Shown: positions 53,684 through 62,485, counted from the first letter of the stretch. The stretch is DNA of 64,000 nt from Anaeromicropila populeti (GCF_900112775.1 NZ_FOYZ01000001.1:62001-126000), one strand, 5' to 3'. Numbers and translations are program-made. Notes: generated from the letters alone by a model not told the origin.

Positions 53684-55375
53684 CTAATTCAGTTCCTCCA
53701 ACTCATCTAAAAAATCTTTTAGTTCTCTTCTTGCTCCAGTTATTCTGCTTTTTTCCCTTGTGCTTAATGCATCCTCAAATTTCCGGATCTCATGCTCCAG
53801 CTGAATCCTTGCTCTCCCAACACTTTCCTCATACAACCGTTCTCCGCGTAAAAGAAGAAGCTTATTTTCCTCTTGATCTCTTGGATGAATTTTTAAATAA
53901 GAAAGCTCTTCCATTCTCTTCTCAATTTCTTCTTCTGTCATATCCGAATTCTGCCCTTTTATAATTCTTCTGACCTTTTTCCCAGTAGAAATTACCGTAA
54001 CCTCTACTTCCAGAATAGAATTCATATCGTAGGTATACGTAACATCTACCGCCTCCTGGCCAGCAGGAGCTTTGGGAACATCAATCTGTAATTCTCCAAG
54101 AGGCAGATTATTGACAGCAAAACGGCTCTCCCCTTGTAAAATATTAACCCTTATTTTGGTCTGATTATCTCTTACGGTATACAGCCTTTCTGTCCTGCTT
54201 GCTGGAATAACCGTATTCCGCTCAATAATCGGACAAAAGTGCCCCTCTTCAAATCGGTTTCCTTCTCTTTCCACCACTACCTCTGTTCCTAGGGTAAATG
54301 GGCATACGTCAGTAAGAATTACTTCCTTAATTGCTTCTTTTCTCTCTTTCATTGCACCCTGAATAGCTGCTCCTAATGCAACAACCTCATCTGGGTTTAC
54401 ACTTGTGTCCGGAAGCTTTTTAAATAATTTGCCTACAAACTTTCTCACAATGGGCAGCTTTGTGGCTCCGCCTACTAATACCACCATATCAATTTCTGAA
54501 AGCTTTATATTGGCATCTGCCAGACTTCTTTTTATTGGCTGCCTGATTCTTTCCAATAAAAGCTGGCATGCCTCCTCATACTCTGAAATCTCAATTTCAT
54601 AATCATACGAAACTCCATTTATATTGCAGCTCATAGTTGAAGTTCTTTGCTGTGAAAATGCAATTTTACATTTTTCTGCCTGCTGACGAATACTATTCCT
54701 CGTTTTTTGATCAAGCTCATCCTTGTTTATCTCCTTTGCAGTAAAAAACATCTGCTCCAGCACCTCTGTAAAATCCTCACCGCCTAAGAAATTATCTCCT
54801 GCAACCGCCCTGACCTCTAAAATCGTGTGAAACAGTTCCAGAATTGAAACATCAAAGGTACCTCCTCCCAAATCAAAAACAAGAAATTTTGTATTCTTGT
54901 TTTTCTGATATAGTCCGTAGGCAATAGCTGCTGCCGTAGGTTCACTAATAATACGTTCCACTTTTAAACCTGCCAGTTCGCCAGCTCTTTTAGTTGCCTT
55001 TCTTCTGGCATCATTAAAATATGCTGGAACACTAATAATTGCTTCTGTAACAGGTTCCCCTAAAAATGCCTCTGCATCCTCCTTTAAAGAACGCAGCACA
55101 AAGGAAGAAAGCTCTTCTGCTGTAAATGTTTTCATTCCAAGCTGGTACTTTTTATCGCTGCCCATGTTACGCTTAAACACACTTGCTGAATTCATTGGTT
55201 CCAATACCAGCAATTCCCTAGCTGTCTCTCCTACATAAATCTGCCCTTGTTCATCCACACTCACAATAGATGGTGTAAGATTCTTACCCAGCCGGTTTGG
55301 TATAATCTTTGGTCCCTCTTCTGTAAAATAAGCCGCTAGACTATTTGTCGTTCCTAAATCAATTCCAATTATCAC
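53684..55375 (-). CDS. Hsp70-family chaperone (short DnaK paralogue)
   Basis: A 563-residue Hsp70. The nucleotide-binding domain has GIDLGTTNSLAAYF, PAYFNDARRKATKRAGELAGL, FDLGGGTFDVSIL and VVLVGGATKLPIVRKFV. The substrate domain follows (TLGTEVVVEREGN...) and then a short helical lid. It is about 50-70 residues shorter than DnaK and lacks the EEVD-like or Gly-rich tail. It is surrounded by J-domain proteins but not by grpE, hrcA or dnaJ. It is likely a specialised Hsp70 next to the usual DnaK elsewhere. Confidence 0.93.
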   Translation of the reverse strand: MIIGIDLGTTNSLAAYFTEEGPKIIPNRLGKNLTPSIVSVDEQGQIYVGETARELLVLEPMNSASVFKRNMGSDKKYQLGMKTFTAEELSSFVLRSLKEDAEAFLGEPVTEAIISVPAYFNDARRKATKRAGELAGLKVERIISEPTAAAIAYGLYQKNKNTKFLVFDLGGGTFDVSILELFHTILEVRAVAGDNFLGGEDFTEVLEQMFFTAKEINKDELDQKTRNSIRQQAEKCKIAFSQQRTSTMSCNINGVSYDYEIEISEYEEACQLLLERIRQPIKRSLADANIKLSEIDMVVLVGGATKLPIVRKFVGKLFKKLPDTSVNPDEVVALGAAIQGAMKERKEAIKEVILTDVCPFTLGTEVVVEREGNRFEEGHFCPIIERNTVIPASRTERLYTVRDNQTKIRVNILQGESRFAVNNLPLGELQIDVPKAPAGQEAVDVTYTYDMNSILEVEVTVISTGKKVRRIIKGQNSDMTEEEIEKRMEELSYLKIHPRDQEENKLLLLRGERLYEESVGRARIQLEHEIRKFEDALSTREKSRITGARRELKDFLDELEELN

Positions 55376-55385
55376 AGTTCATCTC

Positions 55386-58300
55386 TCACTTTTTATTTAA
55401 TTTCTTTTGATTTTTAAGTTTCCACTTTACCTCAATTATATTGGGGTCACAATCCGCTATTTTTTGATAGCGTTCCCTCGCTTCTTCGTACTTTCCTTCC
55501 AGTTCCAGCAATAGTGCCTCCCCATATAATGCCTCCCAGCAAAAACGATAATGACAGTTTCTGCATTTTGTACAAGAATTCATTTTTTCAAAGCATTCTT
55601 TTGCTTGTTCATATAATTCCATATTATAATATATAATACCGATATTATAAAGCCTTTGTGGACGATATGGCAAATAATCTGTATACTTGTCACTTCCTCC
55701 ATAAGTTTCTTCCAAAAATTTCATAGCCAACTGATAATATTTTGCTGCCTTATCCTTCTTTTTCAGGAAGCCATAAGTCATAATCAAGTTGCCGCAGCAT
55801 TGAAAATAATCACTGTCCTGATTATTCTTTTCAATTTCATAGGCAGCCTTAAAATATTTCAATGCCTTTTTGGGATTTCCTGAAATATAAAAATAATATT
55901 CCCCTAGCTCTGTCAACGGAGTACTATTTTTCTTATCGGCCTCTATAGACTGTTGATAAAATTTCAACCCCAATTTCTCTTTTCCTGCTTCCAGATATGT
56001 GTTTGCTATTTTCGCTAAATAATAGCTTTTGCTGGTTTTACTTTTATTTAATGCGTCCTCATAATAATGTACTGCCTCATCATATCTTTTTAATGTCCGC
56101 AATATATCTGCTGCATCTTCATAACAGGAACAATTATCAGGATATAACTTTATGTTCTTTTGATAACACTCTACTGCTTTCTCTCCCTGGCCTAACACTT
56201 CATAGCAGACACCCATGTTTCCATATGGAAGTACTGAACTTTCTTCCTCTAGCTCTTCTACAGCATGCTGGTACATCTCCAGAGCCTTATCATACTGCTC
56301 CAATATCTTATAAACAAATCCCGCATTATTGTATGCAAACAAATTCCTAGGATTTAACTGTAACGCTTTTTGAAAATCCTCCATTGCTTCCTCCAGCCTG
56401 TACCCTGCCAGATATAAAAGCCCTCTGTCAATAAAATAATAATCATTTTCTAATACTTCAAGCTGTTGGTTTGCGTGAATCAGCGCCTTCTGGAAATATT
56501 CCAGTTTTTCTGTTTCACGGTACCGATCCAAATAAATATTCTTAATCCGTCCATTGGCACTTCTATGTTCAGGATAGAGTAACAGAACCTTGCCGAATCT
56601 TTCTAGTGCCTCCTCAATCAGATTGTTTTTCTCATGGCAATCACCGCTGTCATATAGAACAAGTGGATTATCTGGAAAGTTCACCTCCAACTCTTGGTAA
56701 AAGCTTAATGCCTCTTTGTATTTGCCCTGTGTCATTAATAAATCTGCCTTAACCAAATAATACTGGTAGGATTCTGGTGAAAGGGCTATGGCTTTTTCAA
56801 TCTGTTCCATTCCTTCTTCCAACTGCTCCATATCCAAATAGAACAATGCCATCTCAAAGTGAAGTTCTTCTACACGTTCTATTACGCCGTTATCCAGCTC
56901 CACCTTCTCCAATAAAGATTCACATAGTTTCAGACATCTTTTCCTTTCTTCAATGGTGTCCCATGTATATCTGTTAATTTTAATCTGAATTAACTGCAAC
57001 TCACCACTTTCCAATTGGTTTTCTTCTGCCTTCTGAATAATATCCAGTGCATCTTTATACTGCTCAATATAAAGAAAAACCTTTGCTGCCAGTTCATATG
57101 GCTTAACATAACCTGGATAAATAGAGATAGCGGCATAAAAATCATCAATTACATTCTGTCCATATTTTAAATTAAAATATGCTTCCTGTCTATTAATATA
57201 TGCTGGATAATACCCTTCATCCTCACTTAATATCTTATCGCAAATATCAATACAGGCTTCATTTTGATTTATTTTTAAATAAGCACGAGCTTGTTCTGTT
57301 AAATAAATCCGTCTCATGTTATCGTCCTTCTCAGCCTTTATCGCCTCATCTAGAAAATAAAATGCTTTTTTAAAAAACTCTTCCAGACTTTCCTCCTCTT
57401 GTGCTAATTCCTGATAACATACCGCAATTGTATAGTTGGCATATCCAAGACGTTTTTTTCTTCTTTGATTTTCCTTCGTCCCATCATCCTCTACATCTTT
57501 TATATATTCCAGCCATTTTAGCAGATACGGAAGGGCATTATTATGGTTATTCATAGCCAAATAGGTTCTTCCAGCCAAATTGTAGTAATCTATTGCATTT
57601 TCCTCATCTGGTTCCAAACCCTCTAACAACTGGATACACTCTTGAAGCTTCTCATTTTGGAAGAAACACCATCCCATTTCTAATCTGATTTTCAGCTTAT
57701 CTGGCTCCTGTTCCAGCTTCTGCTCAAAATCCTGAATCAAAAAATCATTTACCTTTCTCATGGCCTCCAGCGCCTGCTCGTCATTGGGTTCCACATCCAA
57801 TACTTCCAGGTAAAATTCTTTGGAATGCTCATAATCTTCCATCAGATAATAATACTCTGCCATCTTTAGTTTTGCCGAATAGTGATCTGGTGCTATTTTT
57901 AAAATTTCTTGATAAATCTCTGCTGCTCTATCATATTCCTTTTTCCTCCATGAAACCTCTGCTGAAAAAAATAAACAATATGTATTTTCCTTATATTTTT
58001 CTCCTAGACAGTCAGCTATCTCACACGCTCTTTCATAATCTTCCCTTGCCAGTGCAACTCTTAACTTTTCAACATCAAGATAGGGATGATAAATATGTAG
58101 GTGCTCTATATCAGTAAAAACTGCTTCGATACCTTCAAAATTCTTCCCGTCTATTCGTTCTTTTAAGTTGAAATACTGATTAATATACTTGTCATAATCG
58201 GCATTTTCATCTCCTTCAAATAACTTCATATCAATAAAAAATTCATTCTTGATTTGATACACAATGAAGTTAATAAACTGCTTTGAATAGTTTTCCTCTA

Positions 58301-58751
58301 ACTCTTCCTGGGTTTCAATGAAACGAAACTCATCCTCCAGTACCTTCCACACACAATTAGGAAGTCGAAAATGATTCATCAGAAAATTCAGTAAACATTC
58401 TTTCGCTTCAATACTGGTATCTAGTGCCGTGCACACTTCATCCTCTACAAGCTTTTTCCACTCTTTCGGATCAATTCTTCTGGAAATAGAACAGTAGGTA
58501 TCAGATACCTGTTCCATCCATGCATCTATCACAGGATTTCCTGTTTTTTCCCATGGTTCATTGATTTCCTCTTCCTCGTTTCCCTGTGCATATTGAACTG
58601 CCGCTTCATACGCCCCACGAAGTTCCTTGAATCCTTCTGGATTATCTTCCGGATTCACCTGAACCAGTTTCTCTCGATATGCCTGCTTAATTCTATTTTG
58701 ATCTTTTGTTTTTTCTAAACCAAGTATATCCCATATCCTGCTGTTTTCCAT
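55386..58751 (-). CDS. Giant TPR protein with N-terminal J-like domain
   Basis: A 1121-residue protein. Residues 1-55 resemble a J-domain (WDILGLEKTKDQNRIKQAYREKL), but the HPD place reads NPED (33-36). After an acidic linker and a helical domain, residues 240-1110 consist of about twenty TPR-type repeats, with many matches such as YDKALEMYQHAVEEL and ALEDFQKALQLNP-like helices. TPR arrays bind partner proteins. It is the first gene of the operon, has GGGAGG and its own promoter, and ends 10 bp before the Hsp70 gene. It probably acts as a scaffold that recruits substrates or Hsp70 without stimulating ATP hydrolysis. Confidence 0.9.
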   Translation of the reverse strand: MENSRIWDILGLEKTKDQNRIKQAYREKLVQVNPEDNPEGFKELRGAYEAAVQYAQGNEEEEINEPWEKTGNPVIDAWMEQVSDTYCSISRRIDPKEWKKLVEDEVCTALDTSIEAKECLLNFLMNHFRLPNCVWKVLEDEFRFIETQEELEENYSKQFINFIVYQIKNEFFIDMKLFEGDENADYDKYINQYFNLKERIDGKNFEGIEAVFTDIEHLHIYHPYLDVEKLRVALAREDYERACEIADCLGEKYKENTYCLFFSAEVSWRKKEYDRAAEIYQEILKIAPDHYSAKLKMAEYYYLMEDYEHSKEFYLEVLDVEPNDEQALEAMRKVNDFLIQDFEQKLEQEPDKLKIRLEMGWCFFQNEKLQECIQLLEGLEPDEENAIDYYNLAGRTYLAMNNHNNALPYLLKWLEYIKDVEDDGTKENQRRKKRLGYANYTIAVCYQELAQEEESLEEFFKKAFYFLDEAIKAEKDDNMRRIYLTEQARAYLKINQNEACIDICDKILSEDEGYYPAYINRQEAYFNLKYGQNVIDDFYAAISIYPGYVKPYELAAKVFLYIEQYKDALDIIQKAEENQLESGELQLIQIKINRYTWDTIEERKRCLKLCESLLEKVELDNGVIERVEELHFEMALFYLDMEQLEEGMEQIEKAIALSPESYQYYLVKADLLMTQGKYKEALSFYQELEVNFPDNPLVLYDSGDCHEKNNLIEEALERFGKVLLLYPEHRSANGRIKNIYLDRYRETEKLEYFQKALIHANQQLEVLENDYYFIDRGLLYLAGYRLEEAMEDFQKALQLNPRNLFAYNNAGFVYKILEQYDKALEMYQHAVEELEEESSVLPYGNMGVCYEVLGQGEKAVECYQKNIKLYPDNCSCYEDAADILRTLKRYDEAVHYYEDALNKSKTSKSYYLAKIANTYLEAGKEKLGLKFYQQSIEADKKNSTPLTELGEYYFYISGNPKKALKYFKAAYEIEKNNQDSDYFQCCGNLIMTYGFLKKKDKAAKYYQLAMKFLEETYGGSDKYTDYLPYRPQRLYNIGIIYYNMELYEQAKECFEKMNSCTKCRNCHYRFCWEALYGEALLLELEGKYEEARERYQKIADCDPNIIEVKWKLKNQKKLNKK

Positions 58752-58785
58752 TTTAGATACCTCCCAAACATTGTGAACTATTTCT

Positions 58786-58814
58786 ATTATAAAAAAACAC
58801 CTTATAACTTACAA
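58786..58814 (-). promoter_or_regulatory. Promoter of the five-gene Hsp70 operon
   Basis: Minus strand: TTGTAA, 17-bp spacer, TATAAT, about 35 bp before the start codon of the TPR gene. No CIRCE inverted repeat is visible nearby, so heat-shock control by HrcA is unlikely. Confidence 0.75.
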
Positions 58815-58832
58815 GCCTTTGTTAAAATGTTT

Positions 58833-58862
58833 TTCACAGGACGTGTTTTTATTTCATATATT
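58833..58862 (+). promoter_or_regulatory. Possible promoter of the amidase gene
   Basis: Plus strand: TTCACA, 18-bp spacer, TATATT, about 50 bp before the amidase start. It lies divergent to the Hsp70 promoter. Confidence 0.45.
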
Positions 58863-58909
58863 AATAGCAATCGGAATAGTTCCATATTAGGAAAGAAAGA
58901 TGTGATAAC

Positions 58910-59482
58910 TTGGCAATTAAAATATTTGTAGATCAGGGACATAATCCAACTGGATTTAATGCTGGTGCAGAAGGGTTCGGACTTCGCGAACAAGATATTA
59001 CTTATAATGTAGGTACCTACTTAGCTAATCTTTTATCCAATGACTATCGGTTTGAGGTACGCACCTCGCGAACCAATCCTGAGGAATATCTGGGAACTTC
59101 TCAGGTTACCAGCTTACAGACACGGGTTGATATGGCTAATAATTGGCCTGCTGATTATTTTATTAGTATTCATGCAAATGCAAATGAAAACCCTGCCATT
59201 AACGGAACGGAAGCCTATGTTGCAGAGGCATATTCAGAAGCCTATTATTTAGGCTATGATATTGTTGCAGCAATTGTGGAAAGAGTAGGCACCCGCAATA
59301 ATGCTGTCCGCTTAAACCCATCGCTTTATGTATTAAGAAAAACTACCATGCCTTCGGTTTTAGTTGAACTTGGATATTTAACCAATTACGAGGACAGTGA
59401 AAAATTAAGAAATGACCAATATCAGTTTGCCTATGGGATTTATGAAGGACTGCTTAATTACTTTGGCCTTCCCCAGTTATAA
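58910..59482 (+). CDS. N-acetylmuramoyl-L-alanine amidase (Amidase_3)
   Basis: A 190-residue amidase domain. Zinc ligands are His11 (VDQGHN), Glu27 (LREQD) and His88 (SIHANA), and the late catalytic Glu is in LVELGYLTN. It cuts the bond between muramic acid and the first L-Ala of peptidoglycan. It has no signal peptide, SH3 or binding repeats, so it would stay inside unless released by lysis, sporulation or a holin. The start is a TTG with a GTGAT ribosome site; no ATG is in frame nearby. It is a single-gene unit. Confidence 0.9.
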   Translation: MAIKIFVDQGHNPTGFNAGAEGFGLREQDITYNVGTYLANLLSNDYRFEVRTSRTNPEEYLGTSQVTSLQTRVDMANNWPADYFISIHANANENPAINGTEAYVAEAYSEAYYLGYDIVAAIVERVGTRNNAVRLNPSLYVLRKTTMPSVLVELGYLTNYEDSEKLRNDQYQFAYGIYEGLLNYFGLPQL

Positions 59483-59540
59483 TGGTATATTTAAAGAGAA
59501 GCATCTCGCTCCATATCATTTAAATAGTGAGTAAAGTAGA

Positions 59541-59583
59541 AAAACGATTTTGGATATTACCAATATATCTGAGATCGTTTTTT
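59541..59583 (+). terminator. Intrinsic terminator after the amidase gene
   Basis: AAAACGAT pairs with ATCGTTTT, with inner GATAT/ATATC pairing, then TTTTTT. It lies about 58 bp past the amidase stop. Confidence 0.75.
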
Positions 59584-59635
59584 AGATTGATGATTTTTTT
59601 GAAAAGCAAATAAATTCCACAATTAGATAGAACTA

Positions 59636-59644
59636 TGATATAAT
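59636..59644 (+). promoter_or_regulatory. Extended -10 promoter of the 13-codon leader ORF
   Basis: TGATATAAT lies about 29 bp before the small ORF. The -35 region is weak, as usual for extended -10 promoters. Confidence 0.6.
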
Positions 59645-59672
59645 GAACAAGTGTAAGGATAAGGAGGAAATT

Positions 59673-59714
59673 ATGAGAAAATTAAATAGCCGCTTTCGTT
59701 ACCTCAAAAAATAA
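59673..59714 (+). CDS. Orphan 13-residue basic leader peptide (MRKLNSRFRYLKK)
   Basis: ATG follows AAGGAGG by 6 nt and is read for 13 codons to TAA. The peptide has six basic residues and contains RFR, a basic-X-basic pattern known to stall ribosomes with macrolides (as in ErmD leader). Codons 6 to 10 form the 5' arm of a perfect 12-bp hairpin (GCCGCTTTCGTT / AACGAAAGCGGC, 59689-59731), the layout of drug-inducible leader peptides. But no resistance gene or other ORF follows on this strand. Therefore it is either a relic, a free-standing small peptide, or the leader of an RNA. Confidence 0.5.
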   Translation: MRKLNSRFRYLKK

Positions 59715-59731
59715 TCAGAAACGAAAGCGGC
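59689..59731 (+). repeat. 12-bp perfect hairpin overlapping the leader ORF
   Basis: GCCGCTTTCGTT (59689-59700) and AACGAAAGCGGC (59720-59731) with a 19-nt loop that contains the stop codon of the small ORF. No T-tract follows, so it is not a normal terminator. Confidence 0.85.
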
Positions 59732-59848
59732 CACAAATATTCTTTTGAATATCAACCCTATTTTAAATTATTATTATTCCCCTTGTGAAAAATCAAACGC
59801 TTAACAAAATGACATCAAACTCTCACTGTTCTTTTACAATTATCATCT

Positions 59849-60220
59849 TTAGTTATATTTTGAGAAAACACCAACCTGAATCTGAATACCCTTCGTAATT
59901 GCCTGTAATATGTAATTGTTTGTTATCTCTCCAACTACTTTTTTAATATCCCTTTTATCAACTGAAATTATTTGTTCTGTTAAAGCAACAGAATCTGTAG
60001 TTAACCCAGTAGCATCATTTACAGATACGGAAACATGCGTAGGCAGTTCCTTCTTCTTGTTCTTGGAAGTTAACGGTATCAACGTAATTACAGGACTATG
60101 TTGGTTTGCCTTATTATTGGATATAATACATGCTGGTCTGATACCTGCCTGCCTGCTGCCTCGGTTATAGTTCCCAAAATTAGCATATACTATATCTCCA
60201 CGTTTAATATTATCTAGCAT
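59849..60220 (-). CDS. MazF/PemK-family toxin (orphan)
   Basis: A 123-residue endoribonuclease-type toxin. It begins MLDNIKRGDIVYANFG and has GIRPACIISNNKANQHSPVITLIPLTSK and TDSVALTEQIISVDK, the usual MazF core with the catalytic Arg and Thr region. The ATG follows GAGGTTGAT. The 220 bp upstream has no visible antitoxin ORF of the MazE type, and none is downstream. Firmicute MazF proteins may pair with short antitoxins, so one could be hidden or absent. It lies in a small accessory stretch with the orphan leader. Confidence 0.88.
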   Translation of the reverse strand: MLDNIKRGDIVYANFGNYNRGSRQAGIRPACIISNNKANQHSPVITLIPLTSKNKKKELPTHVSVSVNDATGLTTDSVALTEQIISVDKRDIKKVVGEITNNYILQAITKGIQIQVGVFSKYN

Positions 60221-60444
60221 ACTTATCAACCTCTTTTCAATAGAATCACGCTCTCATTAACCTATTGATATCTTTTGTACAATTATATAATAAAGGAAAT
60301 CCTGCAAAATAACAATACACTCTATGTATTTTACACTATTTACGTATGATCTGACATGTTCCCCCCAGCCCTGCCTATGTATATGGTTCACTTTCATTAT
60401 TATTTGACATTTACATAAAGTATTTCTTACATTTTCATAACATA

Positions 60445-61032
60445 CTATTCAATCCATTTTATTCTTCTATTTACAATATCCCAGTCAATGTTATTCATAA
60501 AATTCCGAATATACTCATCCTTTTTATTTGCATATTGCAGAAAGTAAGCATGCTCATACATATCTAACACTAACAGCGGTGTTGCAAACGTAATATTTCC
60601 CATATCATGGGCGTCTAAGCTGATATTTCTCAAACGCTTTGAGCGATAATCAAACAATAACACTGCCCAGCCTCTGCTTGCCTTTGCTGTAGCAATAAAA
60701 TGTTTTTGCCACTGCTCTACACTTCCAAAATCCCGAATCAGATACACGGTGCTTGCATCACAAGGTTTATTTGTATTTCCACCAATGTTTTCAAAATAAA
60801 GTTCATGGAGAATAACACCATTTAGTGCAAATGTCTCGCCTCTCTTTATTCCTCTGTATTTACTATAAGTAGCATTGGCTGTTTCTAAATCTCCTCCCTC
60901 TAAGAGCAGCCCATCGATTTCGTTCATTTTATTTATGTATCCTTCGTATAATTTCATATGAACATCAAATTGTTCTTTATTAATAACAGTAACCTCTTTT
61001 GAATATTGAAACTCCAACATTTTAAATTTCAA
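60445..61032 (-). CDS. Fe/Mn superoxide dismutase
   Basis: A 195-residue SOD-fold protein. The metal ligands are present: His25 (FDVHMKLY), His76 (VILHELYF), Asp157 and His161 (LDMYEHAYF). The usual Trp in DxWEHAY is Tyr here, and the N-terminal His-Tyr of HHxxYV is changed, so it is a divergent member. It would remove superoxide in the cytosol. The start is TTG with GGAGG 7 nt upstream. That GGAGG lies in the arm of a 12-bp hairpin. Confidence 0.87.
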   Translation of the reverse strand: MKFKMLEFQYSKEVTVINKEQFDVHMKLYEGYINKMNEIDGLLLEGGDLETANATYSKYRGIKRGETFALNGVILHELYFENIGGNTNKPCDASTVYLIRDFGSVEQWQKHFIATAKASRGWAVLLFDYRSKRLRNISLDAHDMGNITFATPLLVLDMYEHAYFLQYANKKDEYIRNFMNNIDWDIVNRRIKWIE

Positions 61033-61038
61033 ATAAAT

Positions 61039-61088
61039 ACCTCCAGTATGTTTGTCATACTAAATATGTATGCATCATATCTGGAGGT
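61039..61088 (-). promoter_or_regulatory. Hairpin that covers the ribosome site of the SOD gene
   Basis: ACCTCCAG (61039-61046) and CTGGAGGT (61081-61088) pair, with TATG/CATA continuing after one bulged base, giving about 12 bp. An inner hairpin CATAC/GTATG sits in the loop. The GGAGG of the SOD gene is inside the 3' arm, so translation should be blocked unless the stem opens. Confidence 0.75.
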
Positions 61089-61120
61089 TTATTAGTAAAA
61101 CCGTTATTTTCTACATAAAT

Positions 61121-62485
61121 TTAATTTTCATTTATACTTTCTAATGTGATGTATTCCTGAAAAGAGGTTCTCTTAATTATTTTTACCCATGTATAGGCAT
61201 AGGCTGTCATAATGATTAGAAAAGCAAAGAATATTTTATATACAAAAATCCTGTTTTCTCCTTCGGCAATATTCCAAATCATAAAGATATCTCCTGCAAT
61301 ACAAATAATTTGTGGTATTCCAAACAATGTCAGTTTTTTATTGCGTCCTGGAGCATCTGGATATTTTTTTCGTAGTACCAGTACGGAAATATTCACCATG
61401 ATGTAAGAGGTAAGCCAAAAGCAGGAGGCAGCCAAAAGCAGATTGGTAAGACTTGAACTGCTTGCAAAACCTGTAATTAAAATACCTGCAACTATACTGA
61501 CCATAAGAATGAGTCCCGCAACCGGTGTGTCCTTGCTATTCTTTCTGCTAAAAATTTCTGGCATCATCTGTGCATCTGCCATACCACTTAGTATTCTTGT
61601 TACACTTCCTAATACCGTATTAATTGTACTCACCCCGGCAAGAATGGTTACAAACCCCATCCAGTAACCCCCTGCCTTCCCTAAAAGATTCTCAGCAAAA
61701 ACCATATGTGGCATACTGCTGGTTGATAGCTCTTCCAGTGTCACATAATTTGTCATTCCAATTCCAATTAAGGTCTGTACCACAAACAAAATAAGAATAC
61801 CTAAAATCATGGCAAGGGGCACATCTCGTTTTGGATTTTTTAGATTTTTAGAAATCGGAATAACAAATTCAATTCCTATAAACAACCAGAATGCCAGTGC
61901 AGATAACGAAGTAATTCCTTTCCATCCAGTAACAACAGGCTGAGTCTGATTTACCACTTCAATGACTTGTCCTGTTCCTAATTTAAATGTACTAAGAATT
62001 CCCAGAACCGCCAGTGAACCCAATAGTAAAATAACAACTATATTTTGAATTTTTGAAAAAATGTCGACTCCCATATAGTTTACCAAAGCCAGAAGTGCCA
62101 AAAGAATCAGGCTGATTACCACAGCTGGTACCTGTTTTAAAAATGTATTATGAATTACCATCCCACACATAGCCATTTCCACAGATCCTGCCAAAAGATT
62201 GGTAAGCACATAAGCTGAAAGGTTGGAAACAATGGAAGGTACAGGGCCTAAACCTACTAACGTATATTGGCCAAGACCGCCTTCTACCTCTGGCATTAAA
62301 TTATGCAGCTCACTAAATGAAATTGCTAATAAAGCATTTAAAATAATTACAATAAACATGGATACAATAAATCCTTTTCCTGCCAGTCCCATACCCTGTC
62401 CTAAGGATAATAGACAGCTAGTTGCAACAATTAGTCCTACGCAGACTGATATTGCACTGACAAGCCCTAATTTTCTCTCTTTCAT
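61121..62485 (-). CDS. APC-family amino acid permease
   Basis: A 454-residue transporter with twelve spans. The first helix SVCVGLIVATSCLLSLGQGMGLAGKG has the broken-helix Gly pattern of the family, and the middle carries LSALAFWLFIGIEFVIPISK. It imports or exchanges amino acids. The ATG chosen follows AAAGGAG by 7 nt; the longest ORF begins 47 codons upstream inside the oxidoreductase gene. A terminator separates it from that gene, yet the spacing suggests partial co-transcription. Confidence 0.92.
   Translation of the reverse strand: MKERKLGLVSAISVCVGLIVATSCLLSLGQGMGLAGKGFIVSMFIVIILNALLAISFSELHNLMPEVEGGLGQYTLVGLGPVPSIVSNLSAYVLTNLLAGSVEMAMCGMVIHNTFLKQVPAVVISLILLALLALVNYMGVDIFSKIQNIVVILLLGSLAVLGILSTFKLGTGQVIEVVNQTQPVVTGWKGITSLSALAFWLFIGIEFVIPISKNLKNPKRDVPLAMILGILILFVVQTLIGIGMTNYVTLEELSTSSMPHMVFAENLLGKAGGYWMGFVTILAGVSTINTVLGSVTRILSGMADAQMMPEIFSRKNSKDTPVAGLILMVSIVAGILITGFASSSSLTNLLLAASCFWLTSYIMVNISVLVLRKKYPDAPGRNKKLTLFGIPQIICIAGDIFMIWNIAEGENRIFVYKIFFAFLIIMTAYAYTWVKIIKRTSFQEYITLESINEN

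Larger units (their letters stand above)
59483..59848. other. 366-bp intergenic region with terminator and orphan leader-like element
   Basis: From left to right it holds the amidase terminator, an extended -10 promoter, a 13-codon ORF with a strong ribosome site, and two hairpins (59689-59731 and 59737-59752). No larger plus-strand gene follows before the convergent mazF-like gene. Confidence 0.6.

Noticed and set aside
58741-58910. CIRCE or other heat-shock operator before the Hsp70 operon
   Set aside because: No TTAGCACTC-N9-GAGTGCTAA-like repeat could be found; only a plain sigma-A type promoter is seen.
59689-59731. The 12-bp hairpin read as a transcription terminator
   Set aside because: No T-tract follows on either strand, and its 5' arm lies inside a small ORF with a good ribosome site.
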